Origin: Alistipes sp.
GTDB lineage: Bacteria; Bacteroidota; Bacteroidia; Bacteroidales; Rikenellaceae
Assembly (NCBI GenBank): GCA_017630455.1
Contig: JAGBVG010000006.1
Span: 26,586-90,585 of the forward strand
Reading direction: 5' to 3'
Length of the DNA stretch: 64,000 nt
Shown here: positions 45,401 through 52,204 of the stretch, one piece after another
How positions within the stretch are numbered: position 1 is the stretch's first letter
Layout of the letters: each line of letters starts with the position of its first letter
Position numbers and translations under genes: made by a program
The notes under the pieces: model-generated
The model's database searches: none
Told to the model about the DNA's origin: nothing
Seen by the model: the letters and a program-made list of their open reading frames with translations, nothing else

Positions 45401-45944
45401 TTATGGTAAGACTGGCGTTTTGGTATACAATGGTCAGACTATCGATGGTGCTGGTTACAAACTTGATGTAAAGGGTGCTGGTGGTACTTGGGATTCTGGT
45501 ATCTGCACTTCTGGTGGTCTTATCAAGAACATCTGGGTAACTGGCTCATTCCGTGGTGTATTTGTTAAGGGTGCAACCCACGTTGAGAAGGTAGTTTTGG
45601 ATAATGTTCGTATTGAGGGTACTACTTACACTATCAGCATTGATCAGGCAAGTGGTCAGGGTCTCGAGGCTACTAACTCTATCTTCCGCGGTTGGACTTC
45701 ATATGCTGCTACTATCGGTAATGTTAAGTTCGATAGTTGTACATTTGGCGCAGGTAACGGTTACAACTTCAGTCGTCCATACGCTCCAACTGAGTATGTA
45801 AACTGTACTTTCGAGGCGGGCCATCAGATGGATCCTCGTGCTGCAGTTACTTTCGAGAACTGTACTATCGGTGGTGTTGCTTTGACTGCTGAGAACCTTG
45901 CAACTTTGGTTACAAGCAACATTGCAAACGCATCTGTAAAGTAA
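42480..45944 (+). CDS. Large fimbrillin-like lipoprotein with GLUG-type repeats
   Basis: 1154 aa. Lipobox LCLASC (Cys18). Residues about 30-310 resemble type V pilus subunits/DUF6562 proteins (ATISVVLPENAITRAAD, LTVTLYIFDENG, DRHYTFVAWAG, LTRPFAKLRVVT), including a Thr-Arg site at residue 47 where pilus subunits are cleaved. The rest looks like a right-handed beta-helix: INGGTIKTPYRAI and VNGGEILSTNG units, then GLUG-type units (GTFDGQNHTISNLKH, YVGLFGYTENATIKNLTI, GGHMGALVGN, GRIGGVVGGN, SIGGIAGQI). The 3' half is rich in GGT, GCT, ACT and CTT codons, unlike its neighbours. Likely a surface adhesin; ligand unknown. Monocistronic, with terminator. Confidence 0.8.
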   Translation: MKARFFSLLAMVLCLASCQKDVDGLDVNVGGDTATISVVLPENAITRAADTDSAASGLANEVGEELTVTLYIFDENGKPSQQPYTADLTEGQLQANFEVRLVPDRHYTFVAWAGQKSAETLFTLGVPAQNNWTITLNDWAAMNEQRDAFTGIYSTAKEKEGKPFTSSSDITLNLTRPFAKLRVVTTDMEWLNNTNITPAYAEVTYESELPSSFNAYSEAIGTDVFTKKVHQTFEIKDYTKDAEDKMTLFTDYILVPESRNVKFTLTVFEANENGTGKGKEIESTSFVTDIFVERNHLTTIEGDILTDGNNITVTVEEDFANAQNPNDKPYYIEYKEAGSAQALAEIINDLNESTTNEQTHISLTGDIDIDALLNAGTLSTRASEKTYGLQIANGKVVEIDLNGCTISGTDEITKSYALFEVCPGAKFTISDSKGNGKIQLSSTQNRGWNAFSSVISVQRSEFVLNGGTIEHLGGTDMAYGIDVLTNTGTENAKATINGGTIKTPYRAIRQFLNSTKALNELIVNGGEILSTNGNRAIWMQSANKSVNPGKLVVADNAKIGDVMISGADAPQIAIEASVAKAALQNDSQVILSGVPAGYDVVEKNGNLVLEYGIVENGNEVTILNAGGLKLLAAKVNAGDTFEGKTVKLGANIDLNNENWTPIGYWTTFNGTFDGQNHTISNLKHHGTEEDCYVGLFGYTENATIKNLTINNVDLKLVANASWAGGHMGALVGNIEGETVIENIKVTGDVKIDGNKEMAGAGRIGGVVGGNVAKVSFKNVVVDANAGSFVQGNTSIGGIAGQIQQVTTFVNCSANIDVTAQQFYAGGIVGLAYQNTSFTNCVTSGKVSVLAGREGNNNDLYRVGAIAGGWDDHENLTLVLEGCSTTCELFGASADGRTATAFDCAGYVGRGYSAVVGAKVSVNGTVYEYAGEGVYKIGDSYVVNTGDALVAALAQKYNVTFGRDLKIDPANMSNAYGKTGVLVYNGQTIDGAGYKLDVKGAGGTWDSGICTSGGLIKNIWVTGSFRGVFVKGATHVEKVVLDNVRIEGTTYTISIDQASGQGLEATNSIFRGWTSYAATIGNVKFDSCTFGAGNGYNFSRPYAPTEYVNCTFEAGHQMDPRAAVTFENCTIGGVALTAENLATLVTSNIANASVK

Positions 45945-45966
45945 TTCATTGAAGTGCAAATACTTC

Positions 45967-46004
45967 AAGGCGCTCGGCTTCGGTCGGGCGCTTTTCTTTT
46001 TTTT
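45967..46004 (+). terminator. Terminator with UUCG tetraloop
   Basis: A stem from AAGGCGCTCGGC to GTCGGGCGCTTT closed by a C(TTCG)G loop, followed by a long T run. Confidence 0.88.
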
Positions 46005-46044
46005 GGAGATATAAAATGAAAAGTGAAAGGTGAAAAGTTGGGAG

Positions 46045-46125
46045 ATTCTTCGGCGTCACTCAGAATGACATCGTCGCCCATCAGGGCGACCATATTACTC
46101 ATTACTAATTAACTCATTACTCATT
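46045..46125. repeat. Dispersed intergenic repeats (CATTCTGAGTGACG type and ATTAGTAATGAG type)
   Basis: The minus strand reads GTCATTCTGAGTGACGCCGA then AGAATCTCC, a word familiar from scattered intergenic repeats in Bacteroidota and other phyla. Next to it GTCGCCC (46073-46079) and GGGCGAC (46084-46090) form a hairpin. The AT-rich motif at 46095-46125 overlaps the 3' end of queG. Confidence 0.6.
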
Positions 46126-47033
46126 GGAAACGTGATGTTCCCCTTGATCCGCGCGAGGCCCGCGCGGGGCATAGCGGTGTCGCCAGCAAGGGCCGTAAAC
46201 TCTGCGTCGCTCATAGCGAGCCACGCCGCAGCGTCGAGAGCCGTAGGGTCGAAGAGCGGATCGAAGAGTGGGTTGCGGTGCTCCGCGGCGTGACGGTTGA
46301 AGGGGCAGACGCTCTGGCACGCATCGCAGCCATAGATCCAGCCGTCGAGGGTTATAGCCTCCTGTGAGCCCTCGCGCTCGATGGTGCGGCACGAGATGCA
46401 GCGGTGGGTGTTGATAGTCCTATCCTCCGAAATCGCACCATTGGGGCACGCCTCCATACAGCGGAGGCACGTACCACAGCCCACGCCCGACATAGGGGTA
46501 TCGTAGGCATCAGTATCCTCGCTGATAAAGAGCTCGCCGAGGTGCATCATAGAGCCGAGATACGGATTGACAACCAACGAGTTACGACCGATCCACCCGA
46601 ATCCTGCGCGCACGGCGAGACTCTTCTCCGCCACGGGGGCAGAGTCGGTAAAGGCACGAAAACGTATCTCGGGAGCTGACTCCTTGAGACGCTCGGCGAC
46701 GCGCTGAAGCATAGCCTTGATGGTCACGTGGTAGTCGCGCGCGAGGGCATACGAGGCAATCTTAGTGCGGCAATCTGCGGCATACCCGCGACCGTATGGC
46801 GACAGGTACGAAACAGCACACACCACAACAGTGCGGCATCCCTCGACAAGAAGCGCAGGATCGAAGCGTTTTTCGACATTGCGTTCGAGGTAGGAGAGCG
46901 TAGAGTGAGAGCCACGCAACAGCCACTCGTTAAACCTATTACGCTCATCAGCCATAGCCTCCGCAGGCACAACACCCACAAGGTCGAAACCCTCCTCCAA
47001 GGCGGCGTTTATAATGACATTTCGCAGTATCAT
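46095..47033 (-). CDS. queG: Epoxyqueuosine reductase QueG
   Basis: 312 aa. Cobalamin- and Fe-S-dependent enzyme for the last step of queuosine synthesis in tRNA. The N-terminal domain has VVVCAVSYLSPYG and the catalytic-Asp region RAFTDSAPVAEKSLAVRAGFGWIGRNSLV. Two [4Fe-4S] motifs follow: CGTCLRCMEACPNGAI and CDACQSVCPFN, with CISC between. It is shorter than E. coli QueG (379 aa) because the C-terminal HEAT region is missing, as is common in Bacteroidota. The final residues SNELISNE are encoded by a dispersed AT-rich repeat. Divergent from the acyl-CoA synthetase gene. Confidence 0.93.
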   Translation of the reverse strand: MILRNVIINAALEEGFDLVGVVPAEAMADERNRFNEWLLRGSHSTLSYLERNVEKRFDPALLVEGCRTVVVCAVSYLSPYGRGYAADCRTKIASYALARDYHVTIKAMLQRVAERLKESAPEIRFRAFTDSAPVAEKSLAVRAGFGWIGRNSLVVNPYLGSMMHLGELFISEDTDAYDTPMSGVGCGTCLRCMEACPNGAISEDRTINTHRCISCRTIEREGSQEAITLDGWIYGCDACQSVCPFNRHAAEHRNPLFDPLFDPTALDAAAWLAMSDAEFTALAGDTAMPRAGLARIKGNITFPMSNELISNE

Positions 47034-47050
47034 TGAAAATTATTTTATGG

Positions 47051-47058
47051 CAAAATTA
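47051..47058 (-). promoter_or_regulatory. Promoter -7 element of queG
   Basis: TAATTTTG on the minus strand, 17 bp upstream of the ATG. No clear -33 element. Confidence 0.5.
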
Positions 47059-47130
47059 GCAAATTTTAATAAATTATTGGTATCTTGCACTCGATTTGTA
47101 TATTCTATCGATTACCTAAACATTCAAATT

Positions 47131-48780
47131 ATGACATTTAACACTCTTTATGAGATAGTTAAGCACAGTGTCGAGAAGTTCGCAAACCGCATCGCATTCT
47201 CAATGATTGGCGGCGAGGATGTCTCATACAAGGAGGTTGGCGAGCGTGTGGAGAAGGTGCAGGATATGCTCCTCAATGCCGGCGTGGGCGCGGGCGACAA
47301 GGTGGCAATCCTCAGCAGCAGTATGCCCAACTGGGGCGTATCCTACTTCGCCGTGACATCTGCAGGTATGGTCGCAGTGCCTATTCTCCCCGACTTCACA
47401 GGCGCTGAGCTCGACCTTATCATCGAACATTCGGAGGCTAAGGCTATCCTCGTGTCGGATAAGCTATACACCAAGCTCTCGAAGAACACTATCGAGAAGA
47501 TGAACATCGTGATCCGCACCAAGGGTCTCAACATCATCTCGCAGCGTGTGGAGGAGAGAGCCGAGGCAAAGATCCCTCAGCCAGAGGATCTCGCCGTTAT
47601 CATCTACACTTCGGGAACTACATCGAAGCCTAAGGGTGTGATGCTCTCGCACTACAACATCGCAGCGCAGACGACAATCATCCCGCCGCTGTTCGACTAC
47701 AACGAGGAGGATGTATTGCTCTCGATCCTGCCCCTTGCGCACACCTACGAGTGTACGCTCGGTATGATTTACCCATTCTCGCGCGGCGCACGCATCCACT
47801 ACCTCGACCGTCCGCCTACCGCAGCGGCGCTTATGCCAGCGTTGGCAACGATACGCCCTACGGTTATCGCGTCGGTACCTCTTATTATGGAGAAGATCTA
47901 CCGCAGCAAGGTGCTTCCTACGTTCCAGAAGAATGCTATGATGCGCAAGCTCTACAGCTGGGACTGGTCGCGTAAGTTGCTGCATAAGGTTGCAGGCGGC
48001 AAGCTCAAAAAGCTCTTTGGCGGCCGTATGCGCTTTTTTGCCATCGGTGGTGCGAAGTTCGACTCGGATGCTGAGCGTTTCTTGCACGAGGGCGGCTTCC
48101 CATACGGTATCGGCTATGGCCTTACTGAGACTGCCCCACTTCTCGCGGGTGCTGTGACAAGTATGACACGCATAGGCTCTACAGGTCCTGCGTTGCCAGC
48201 GGTGCAGATACGCCTCGACAACATCAACCCTGAGACCAAACAGGGCGAGATTGTGGCTAAGACGCCTTGCTGTATGATGGGCTACTACAAGAACGAAGCT
48301 GCTACACGCGAGGCCTTCACCGAGGATGGATGGTTCCGCACCGGAGACCTCGGCTACATCTCGGAGGATGGCTGGATCTACATCAAGGGTCGCTTGAAGA
48401 ATATGATCGTTGGACCTTCGGGCGAGAATATCTACCCTGAGGATATCGAGGAGGTACTCAACAGCAACCGCTTTGTTGCCGAGTCGGTAGTTACTGAGGA
48501 GGATGGCAAGCTCATAGCCTTGGTACACTTCGACACCACAGCGTTGGAGGAGGCCTACGACGAGTTCAAGCACAAGGTTGCGGTGAATGCCGAGCAGGCA
48601 CAGCTGAAGATGGAGGAGATCAAGCGCGAGGTACTTGAGTATGTAAACTCGAAGGTTAACCGCTTCTCGAAGATTACGAAGGTCGTAGACAACGAGGGCG
48701 AGTTTGAGAAGACCCCTACGAAGAAGATCCGTCGCTACAACCTCCTTAACAAGAAGAAGGATAAGAAGAGTGATAAGTAA
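47131..48780 (+). CDS. AMP-dependent long-chain fatty-acid-CoA ligase
   Basis: 549 aa from the ATG at 47131 (MTFNTLYEIVKHSVEKFANR). A longer frame from 47014 overlaps queG's 5' end and is rejected. Adenylate-forming motifs: A3 P-loop VIIYTSGTTSKPKGVMLSH, A5 GYGLTETAPLL, A7 GWFRTGDLGYI and A8 YIKGRLKNMIVGPSGENIYPEDIEE. The C-terminal catalytic Lys lies in EFEKTPTKKIRR. Activates fatty acids to acyl-CoA at the inner face of the membrane. The family (FadD/FAA1-like) is clear; chain length is not predictable. A weak TATCTTG at 47081 may be its promoter. Confidence 0.92.
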   Translation: MTFNTLYEIVKHSVEKFANRIAFSMIGGEDVSYKEVGERVEKVQDMLLNAGVGAGDKVAILSSSMPNWGVSYFAVTSAGMVAVPILPDFTGAELDLIIEHSEAKAILVSDKLYTKLSKNTIEKMNIVIRTKGLNIISQRVEERAEAKIPQPEDLAVIIYTSGTTSKPKGVMLSHYNIAAQTTIIPPLFDYNEEDVLLSILPLAHTYECTLGMIYPFSRGARIHYLDRPPTAAALMPALATIRPTVIASVPLIMEKIYRSKVLPTFQKNAMMRKLYSWDWSRKLLHKVAGGKLKKLFGGRMRFFAIGGAKFDSDAERFLHEGGFPYGIGYGLTETAPLLAGAVTSMTRIGSTGPALPAVQIRLDNINPETKQGEIVAKTPCCMMGYYKNEAATREAFTEDGWFRTGDLGYISEDGWIYIKGRLKNMIVGPSGENIYPEDIEEVLNSNRFVAESVVTEEDGKLIALVHFDTTALEEAYDEFKHKVAVNAEQAQLKMEEIKREVLEYVNSKVNRFSKITKVVDNEGEFEKTPTKKIRRYNLLNKKKDKKSDK

Positions 48781-48798
48781 CTCTGTACCAAATACGAT

Positions 48799-48834
48799 AA
48801 AATATCCCGAAAGCCAAAACTTTCGGGATATTTT
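48799..48834. terminator. Strong bidirectional terminator
   Basis: AAAATATCCCGAAAG pairs perfectly over 15 bp with CTTTCGGGATATTTT around CCAAAA. It serves the ligase gene and the converging small gene. Confidence 0.92.
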
Positions 48835-48851
48835 ATATTGGTATATGCTCT

Positions 48852-49058
48852 CTAATATTCTATCCTCTTGCGGTTACGCCAAATGTAGAGCAAAAGTAAC
48901 ACACCACCGAGAATACCCACTCCAGCACCCACCAAAGTGTCGTAGCGAGAGTCCGACTGGGAATTAAACAACACATAGAGGAACAGCACAACGGTCATAG
49001 CCGTTATTGCAACGGATAATCCGAAAAAAATCCTATTTGCCACTCTGCGGGGGATCAT
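48852..49058 (-). CDS. Small two-helix membrane protein
   Basis: 68 aa. Two transmembrane segments (IFFGLSVAITAMTVVLFLYVLF and LVGAGVGILGGVLLLLYIW) joined by a short polar loop (NSQSDSRYD), with a basic C-terminus (RNRKRIEY). It is 24 bp downstream of the last pilus gene on the same strand, so it could be the end of that transcript, and it ends next to a strong terminator. Not recognised; function unknown. Confidence 0.65.
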   Translation of the reverse strand: MIPRRVANRIFFGLSVAITAMTVVLFLYVLFNSQSDSRYDTLVGAGVGILGGVLLLLYIWRNRKRIEY

Positions 49059-49082
49059 AACCTTATCATAATAAAGTGTTTA

Positions 49083-52000
49083 CTACTGCAGCACCAATGT
49101 CTCGCCTCGCGAAACCATATTATATAGGGCATCGAGGCTGCTGATTGTCAAGCTATAACCCTTGCCACCGTGGATGTACGAGAGCTCGACCTCATCCTCC
49201 GTCCAGCTGAAGTCATACTCGGCGCGTAGGTTGAGCGTAAACCTTCCATCCTCAACAATATTCATCGAGCCAATACGCACTCCCGACTTCTTAACCGCGA
49301 AGCTCACAAACTCACCCTTTGAGATATCGAGCTGCTCTGCGCCATTGTTATACTGAATATCGCCTTCGATAAGTTGGTTCGAAATCTTGAAACGCTTTTC
49401 GAAGAACTCCACCTTCGCCATATCCGAATAGATAGCTATCTCTCCCGCGGTGGTGATGTCGTTGGTGATAAACGGAAGCGTCTTGCGCTCTCCATCCTGC
49501 GACACACCCGCCGTGCCATCCACCAACATAACACTCTGGCCGTTGCCTGTCATACGCTCCTTGTCGCGCGACGCATCGACAGTGTATACAAAGCGTCCTG
49601 CGATAGTTGGATGGGGCTTCAATTTAGCTGCCATCTCCTCGGTGAGGCGGCTATGGTCAATCTTAAGCATCGGAGCATCAATATATATATCGAACTCCGT
49701 ACCGAACGGATCTGCCGAGTGACCATCCGAACCCTCGAAGCTCGTGATCTCGAGGTTGATATCCACACTCTGATTTGGGAGATATGTCCACTCGAGATGA
49801 TCCACAGGGTCGGGAGCAGTGAGAGTCTCAGGTGTGGTATTCCACGTTCCCACTGGAGTACCACCAGCAATAGCTACCTGCGCCGCAAAACGGAACGGAC
49901 GGTAGGTTGCAAGCTCGAAGATAAACGAACGGTAGGTATTGCCCAAATAGGAGACATCGCTCTGGCCAGGTATTGCCGAGTAGCTATCTGGCTGGTTGGA
50001 TGCTATACGTATCACATCGTCGCTCTTTGCCACATTGGTCTTGAGATAGATGGAGTACTTTCCCTTATCCTCACCCTCCTTATCGTTGTTTACAGGCTTG
50101 AACATAAGCATACGGCCGTTTGTGCTCTGCTTCCAATACTCGTCGTCGATTTTATAGAAGCGGCAATCCCACTCCCAACCCTCCGAGAGCCCGAACATAT
50201 CGCGGTCGCTCTGAGAGGATAGCGAGTCGAGCGTGCGGTTGTAGATGAAAAACTCATCGTTCTCACCAGCGTTGATTCTACCTTGCGTATCGCTAAGGAG
50301 CATATCAATACGCACGGGAGCATTTACCTTACGCGGAACAAGCATATAGTAGATAGGCTCGTCGGTAACACCCGACACGCGCTGCTCGCTGAGGCCATCC
50401 ACTGAGATAGAGTTATGGTGCGAGACATATACAAACTCCTTGGTAACGGTCTCGAAGAACTCCGCCTCGAGCATTATGGTATCCTTCGCGCCATCCTCGT
50501 GCACCAAGACATTATGGAGGTAGATACGCTGCGTACCTGGCTCGGTGACGGTGTAGATATACTTGTATCCGATGCCGTTGTCGATGCCATACCACTGCTC
50601 CTCGCCCTCGCGAACCACAGGAAGCACACGGCCAGTGGTCTCGGTTCGCGCATCGAGGCTATTTACCGAGACATAGACATTAAACGGGAAGAACGGAAAG
50701 TTATCGGGAACGGTGAACTTGAGTGTCGCAAGCTCGCCAACATCGCCACCATAGATCTGTGTCGCCGCCCACACTGGAGTAAACTTCTGGGTCTTGATGA
50801 GCGTCACCTTGATGTTTCGGTGCAGACGTCCCTTCTTCACCACCACCGTACCCTCAAGCATAGGGTTATCGCCCATCTGCAGAAGCTGCAGCGTGATAGT
50901 TCCACGACCTGAGTTACCCGAATGTACGAATGTATGGTTTAGGGTGTGTGCCGCCACGCTATTGCCATCGAGCCAGCTCACCTCCGCCATATCCTGCTGC
51001 GTGAGGCTACCCTCGCTGCTTGTGATTGTATAGTGTAGCTGCAGCGCAGTTCCCGCCCTATCCTCGCCAAGGACAACACTTGTCTGGTCGACCGAGAGGG
51101 TGATGCCGCCAAACGACACCTCATCTACCCAGTCGGCAACAGCAACCCACACGTTGTTTGTCGCAGGTGACGACAACGCCTCCTCGAAGCTCTTGCTGCC
51201 GTATGTAAGCTCGCCGATGATGCTGAGCTTGTAGTGGTGGTTGCGACGAATCATAAGCTGCTCGCCACTCTCATCGATAATCATAACGCGGTAATAGAGC
51301 TCCTCGCTGCCACCCGCAGGCTTGCCACGCAGGATAACGCTCACAGGGTCGTGGAGGCTGTTCTCGTGCTCGAAGAGATACTCCTCGGTGCGGCTATATA
51401 CATCCGTAACATCTGTGAGCTTCTCGAGTCTCGAAGGAAGGGTTACGTAATCATCTCCCGGCCAGATAAAATCCTCCGGCTGCTCGTTGTTAACCACCGG
51501 GAAGCGATTGTCAGGGTGGTAAGGGGCTGTAGTACCAAAGGCATTGGTATTGCACACCACAAAACCCGTGATATCGACAAAGCCATTAGTCGTGCCATTC
51601 TCGAGGCTTATCTTGGCCTGATTTCGGATGAGTCTTATGCCCTCGCCACCATTTGCTGCTGCGAGCTGCTGCTGGTGTCCTGCGCTATTGTCGAAGACGA
51701 AGCGCGACCAATAGATGATCATTCCCGAAGCTCCGACCATATCATCCTGAATCTCATCCTCGGTACGATTTAGGAACATATCAGCATCCAAGAGGTTTGG
51801 GTTCTGGTTGGCAACAAAGTGGATGATGCGTGTCTCGGCAGGTATCACAGCCTTGTATGTTCCCGAGAGCGATGGAGTCTCGACCACAGGGTTGAGCGTT
51901 GCCGCAACGTGGGTGATATACAACCCGAAATCGTTGAAGCAGAAGAGGATCATATTCTGCACATCGACACCATCGGGATCCACAGCGCGCACCGCAACCT

Positions 52001-52154
52001 CGGTCATAATGGGGGCATTGGCCGAGAACTCCACCTCCACCCACCCCTCAGGAGTGTTACTATGCTCGGGGGCTACCACATCGATATTCTGCTTACAGGC
52101 GGCAAAAAACATCACCGCAACAGTCGCAACTATATATGAAATTCTTTTAATCAT
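49083..52154 (-). CDS. Type V pilus accessory/tip lipoprotein, 1023 aa
   Basis: Lipobox MFFAAC (Cys20). The N-terminal domain is fimbrillin-like (VEVEFSANAPIMTEVAVRAVDPDGVDVQNMILFCFNDFG) with a Val-Arg site at residue 56, close to where other subunits of this operon have Thr-Arg. The region around VAVADWVDEVSFGGITL marks the end of the pilin-like part. About 650 further residues form beta-sandwich repeats, as expected for a large tip adhesin of the FimE or Mfa5 position. Last and largest pilus gene, 50 bp after the 779-aa subunit gene. Ligand unknown; no von Willebrand domain noticed. Confidence 0.75.
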   Translation of the reverse strand: MIKRISYIVATVAVMFFAACKQNIDVVAPEHSNTPEGWVEVEFSANAPIMTEVAVRAVDPDGVDVQNMILFCFNDFGLYITHVAATLNPVVETPSLSGTYKAVIPAETRIIHFVANQNPNLLDADMFLNRTEDEIQDDMVGASGMIIYWSRFVFDNSAGHQQQLAAANGGEGIRLIRNQAKISLENGTTNGFVDITGFVVCNTNAFGTTAPYHPDNRFPVVNNEQPEDFIWPGDDYVTLPSRLEKLTDVTDVYSRTEEYLFEHENSLHDPVSVILRGKPAGGSEELYYRVMIIDESGEQLMIRRNHHYKLSIIGELTYGSKSFEEALSSPATNNVWVAVADWVDEVSFGGITLSVDQTSVVLGEDRAGTALQLHYTITSSEGSLTQQDMAEVSWLDGNSVAAHTLNHTFVHSGNSGRGTITLQLLQMGDNPMLEGTVVVKKGRLHRNIKVTLIKTQKFTPVWAATQIYGGDVGELATLKFTVPDNFPFFPFNVYVSVNSLDARTETTGRVLPVVREGEEQWYGIDNGIGYKYIYTVTEPGTQRIYLHNVLVHEDGAKDTIMLEAEFFETVTKEFVYVSHHNSISVDGLSEQRVSGVTDEPIYYMLVPRKVNAPVRIDMLLSDTQGRINAGENDEFFIYNRTLDSLSSQSDRDMFGLSEGWEWDCRFYKIDDEYWKQSTNGRMLMFKPVNNDKEGEDKGKYSIYLKTNVAKSDDVIRIASNQPDSYSAIPGQSDVSYLGNTYRSFIFELATYRPFRFAAQVAIAGGTPVGTWNTTPETLTAPDPVDHLEWTYLPNQSVDINLEITSFEGSDGHSADPFGTEFDIYIDAPMLKIDHSRLTEEMAAKLKPHPTIAGRFVYTVDASRDKERMTGNGQSVMLVDGTAGVSQDGERKTLPFITNDITTAGEIAIYSDMAKVEFFEKRFKISNQLIEGDIQYNNGAEQLDISKGEFVSFAVKKSGVRIGSMNIVEDGRFTLNLRAEYDFSWTEDEVELSYIHGGKGYSLTISSLDALYNMVSRGETLVLQ

Positions 52155-52204
52155 ATCTCAATAGGATTTGTTGTTCGTTGTCTCTAAATTCTCCTCATCT
52201 GGCT

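Noticed and set aside
47014-47130. N-terminal extension of the acyl-CoA ligase
   Set aside because: It overlaps the start of queG and the promoter region; the family N-terminus begins at 47131.
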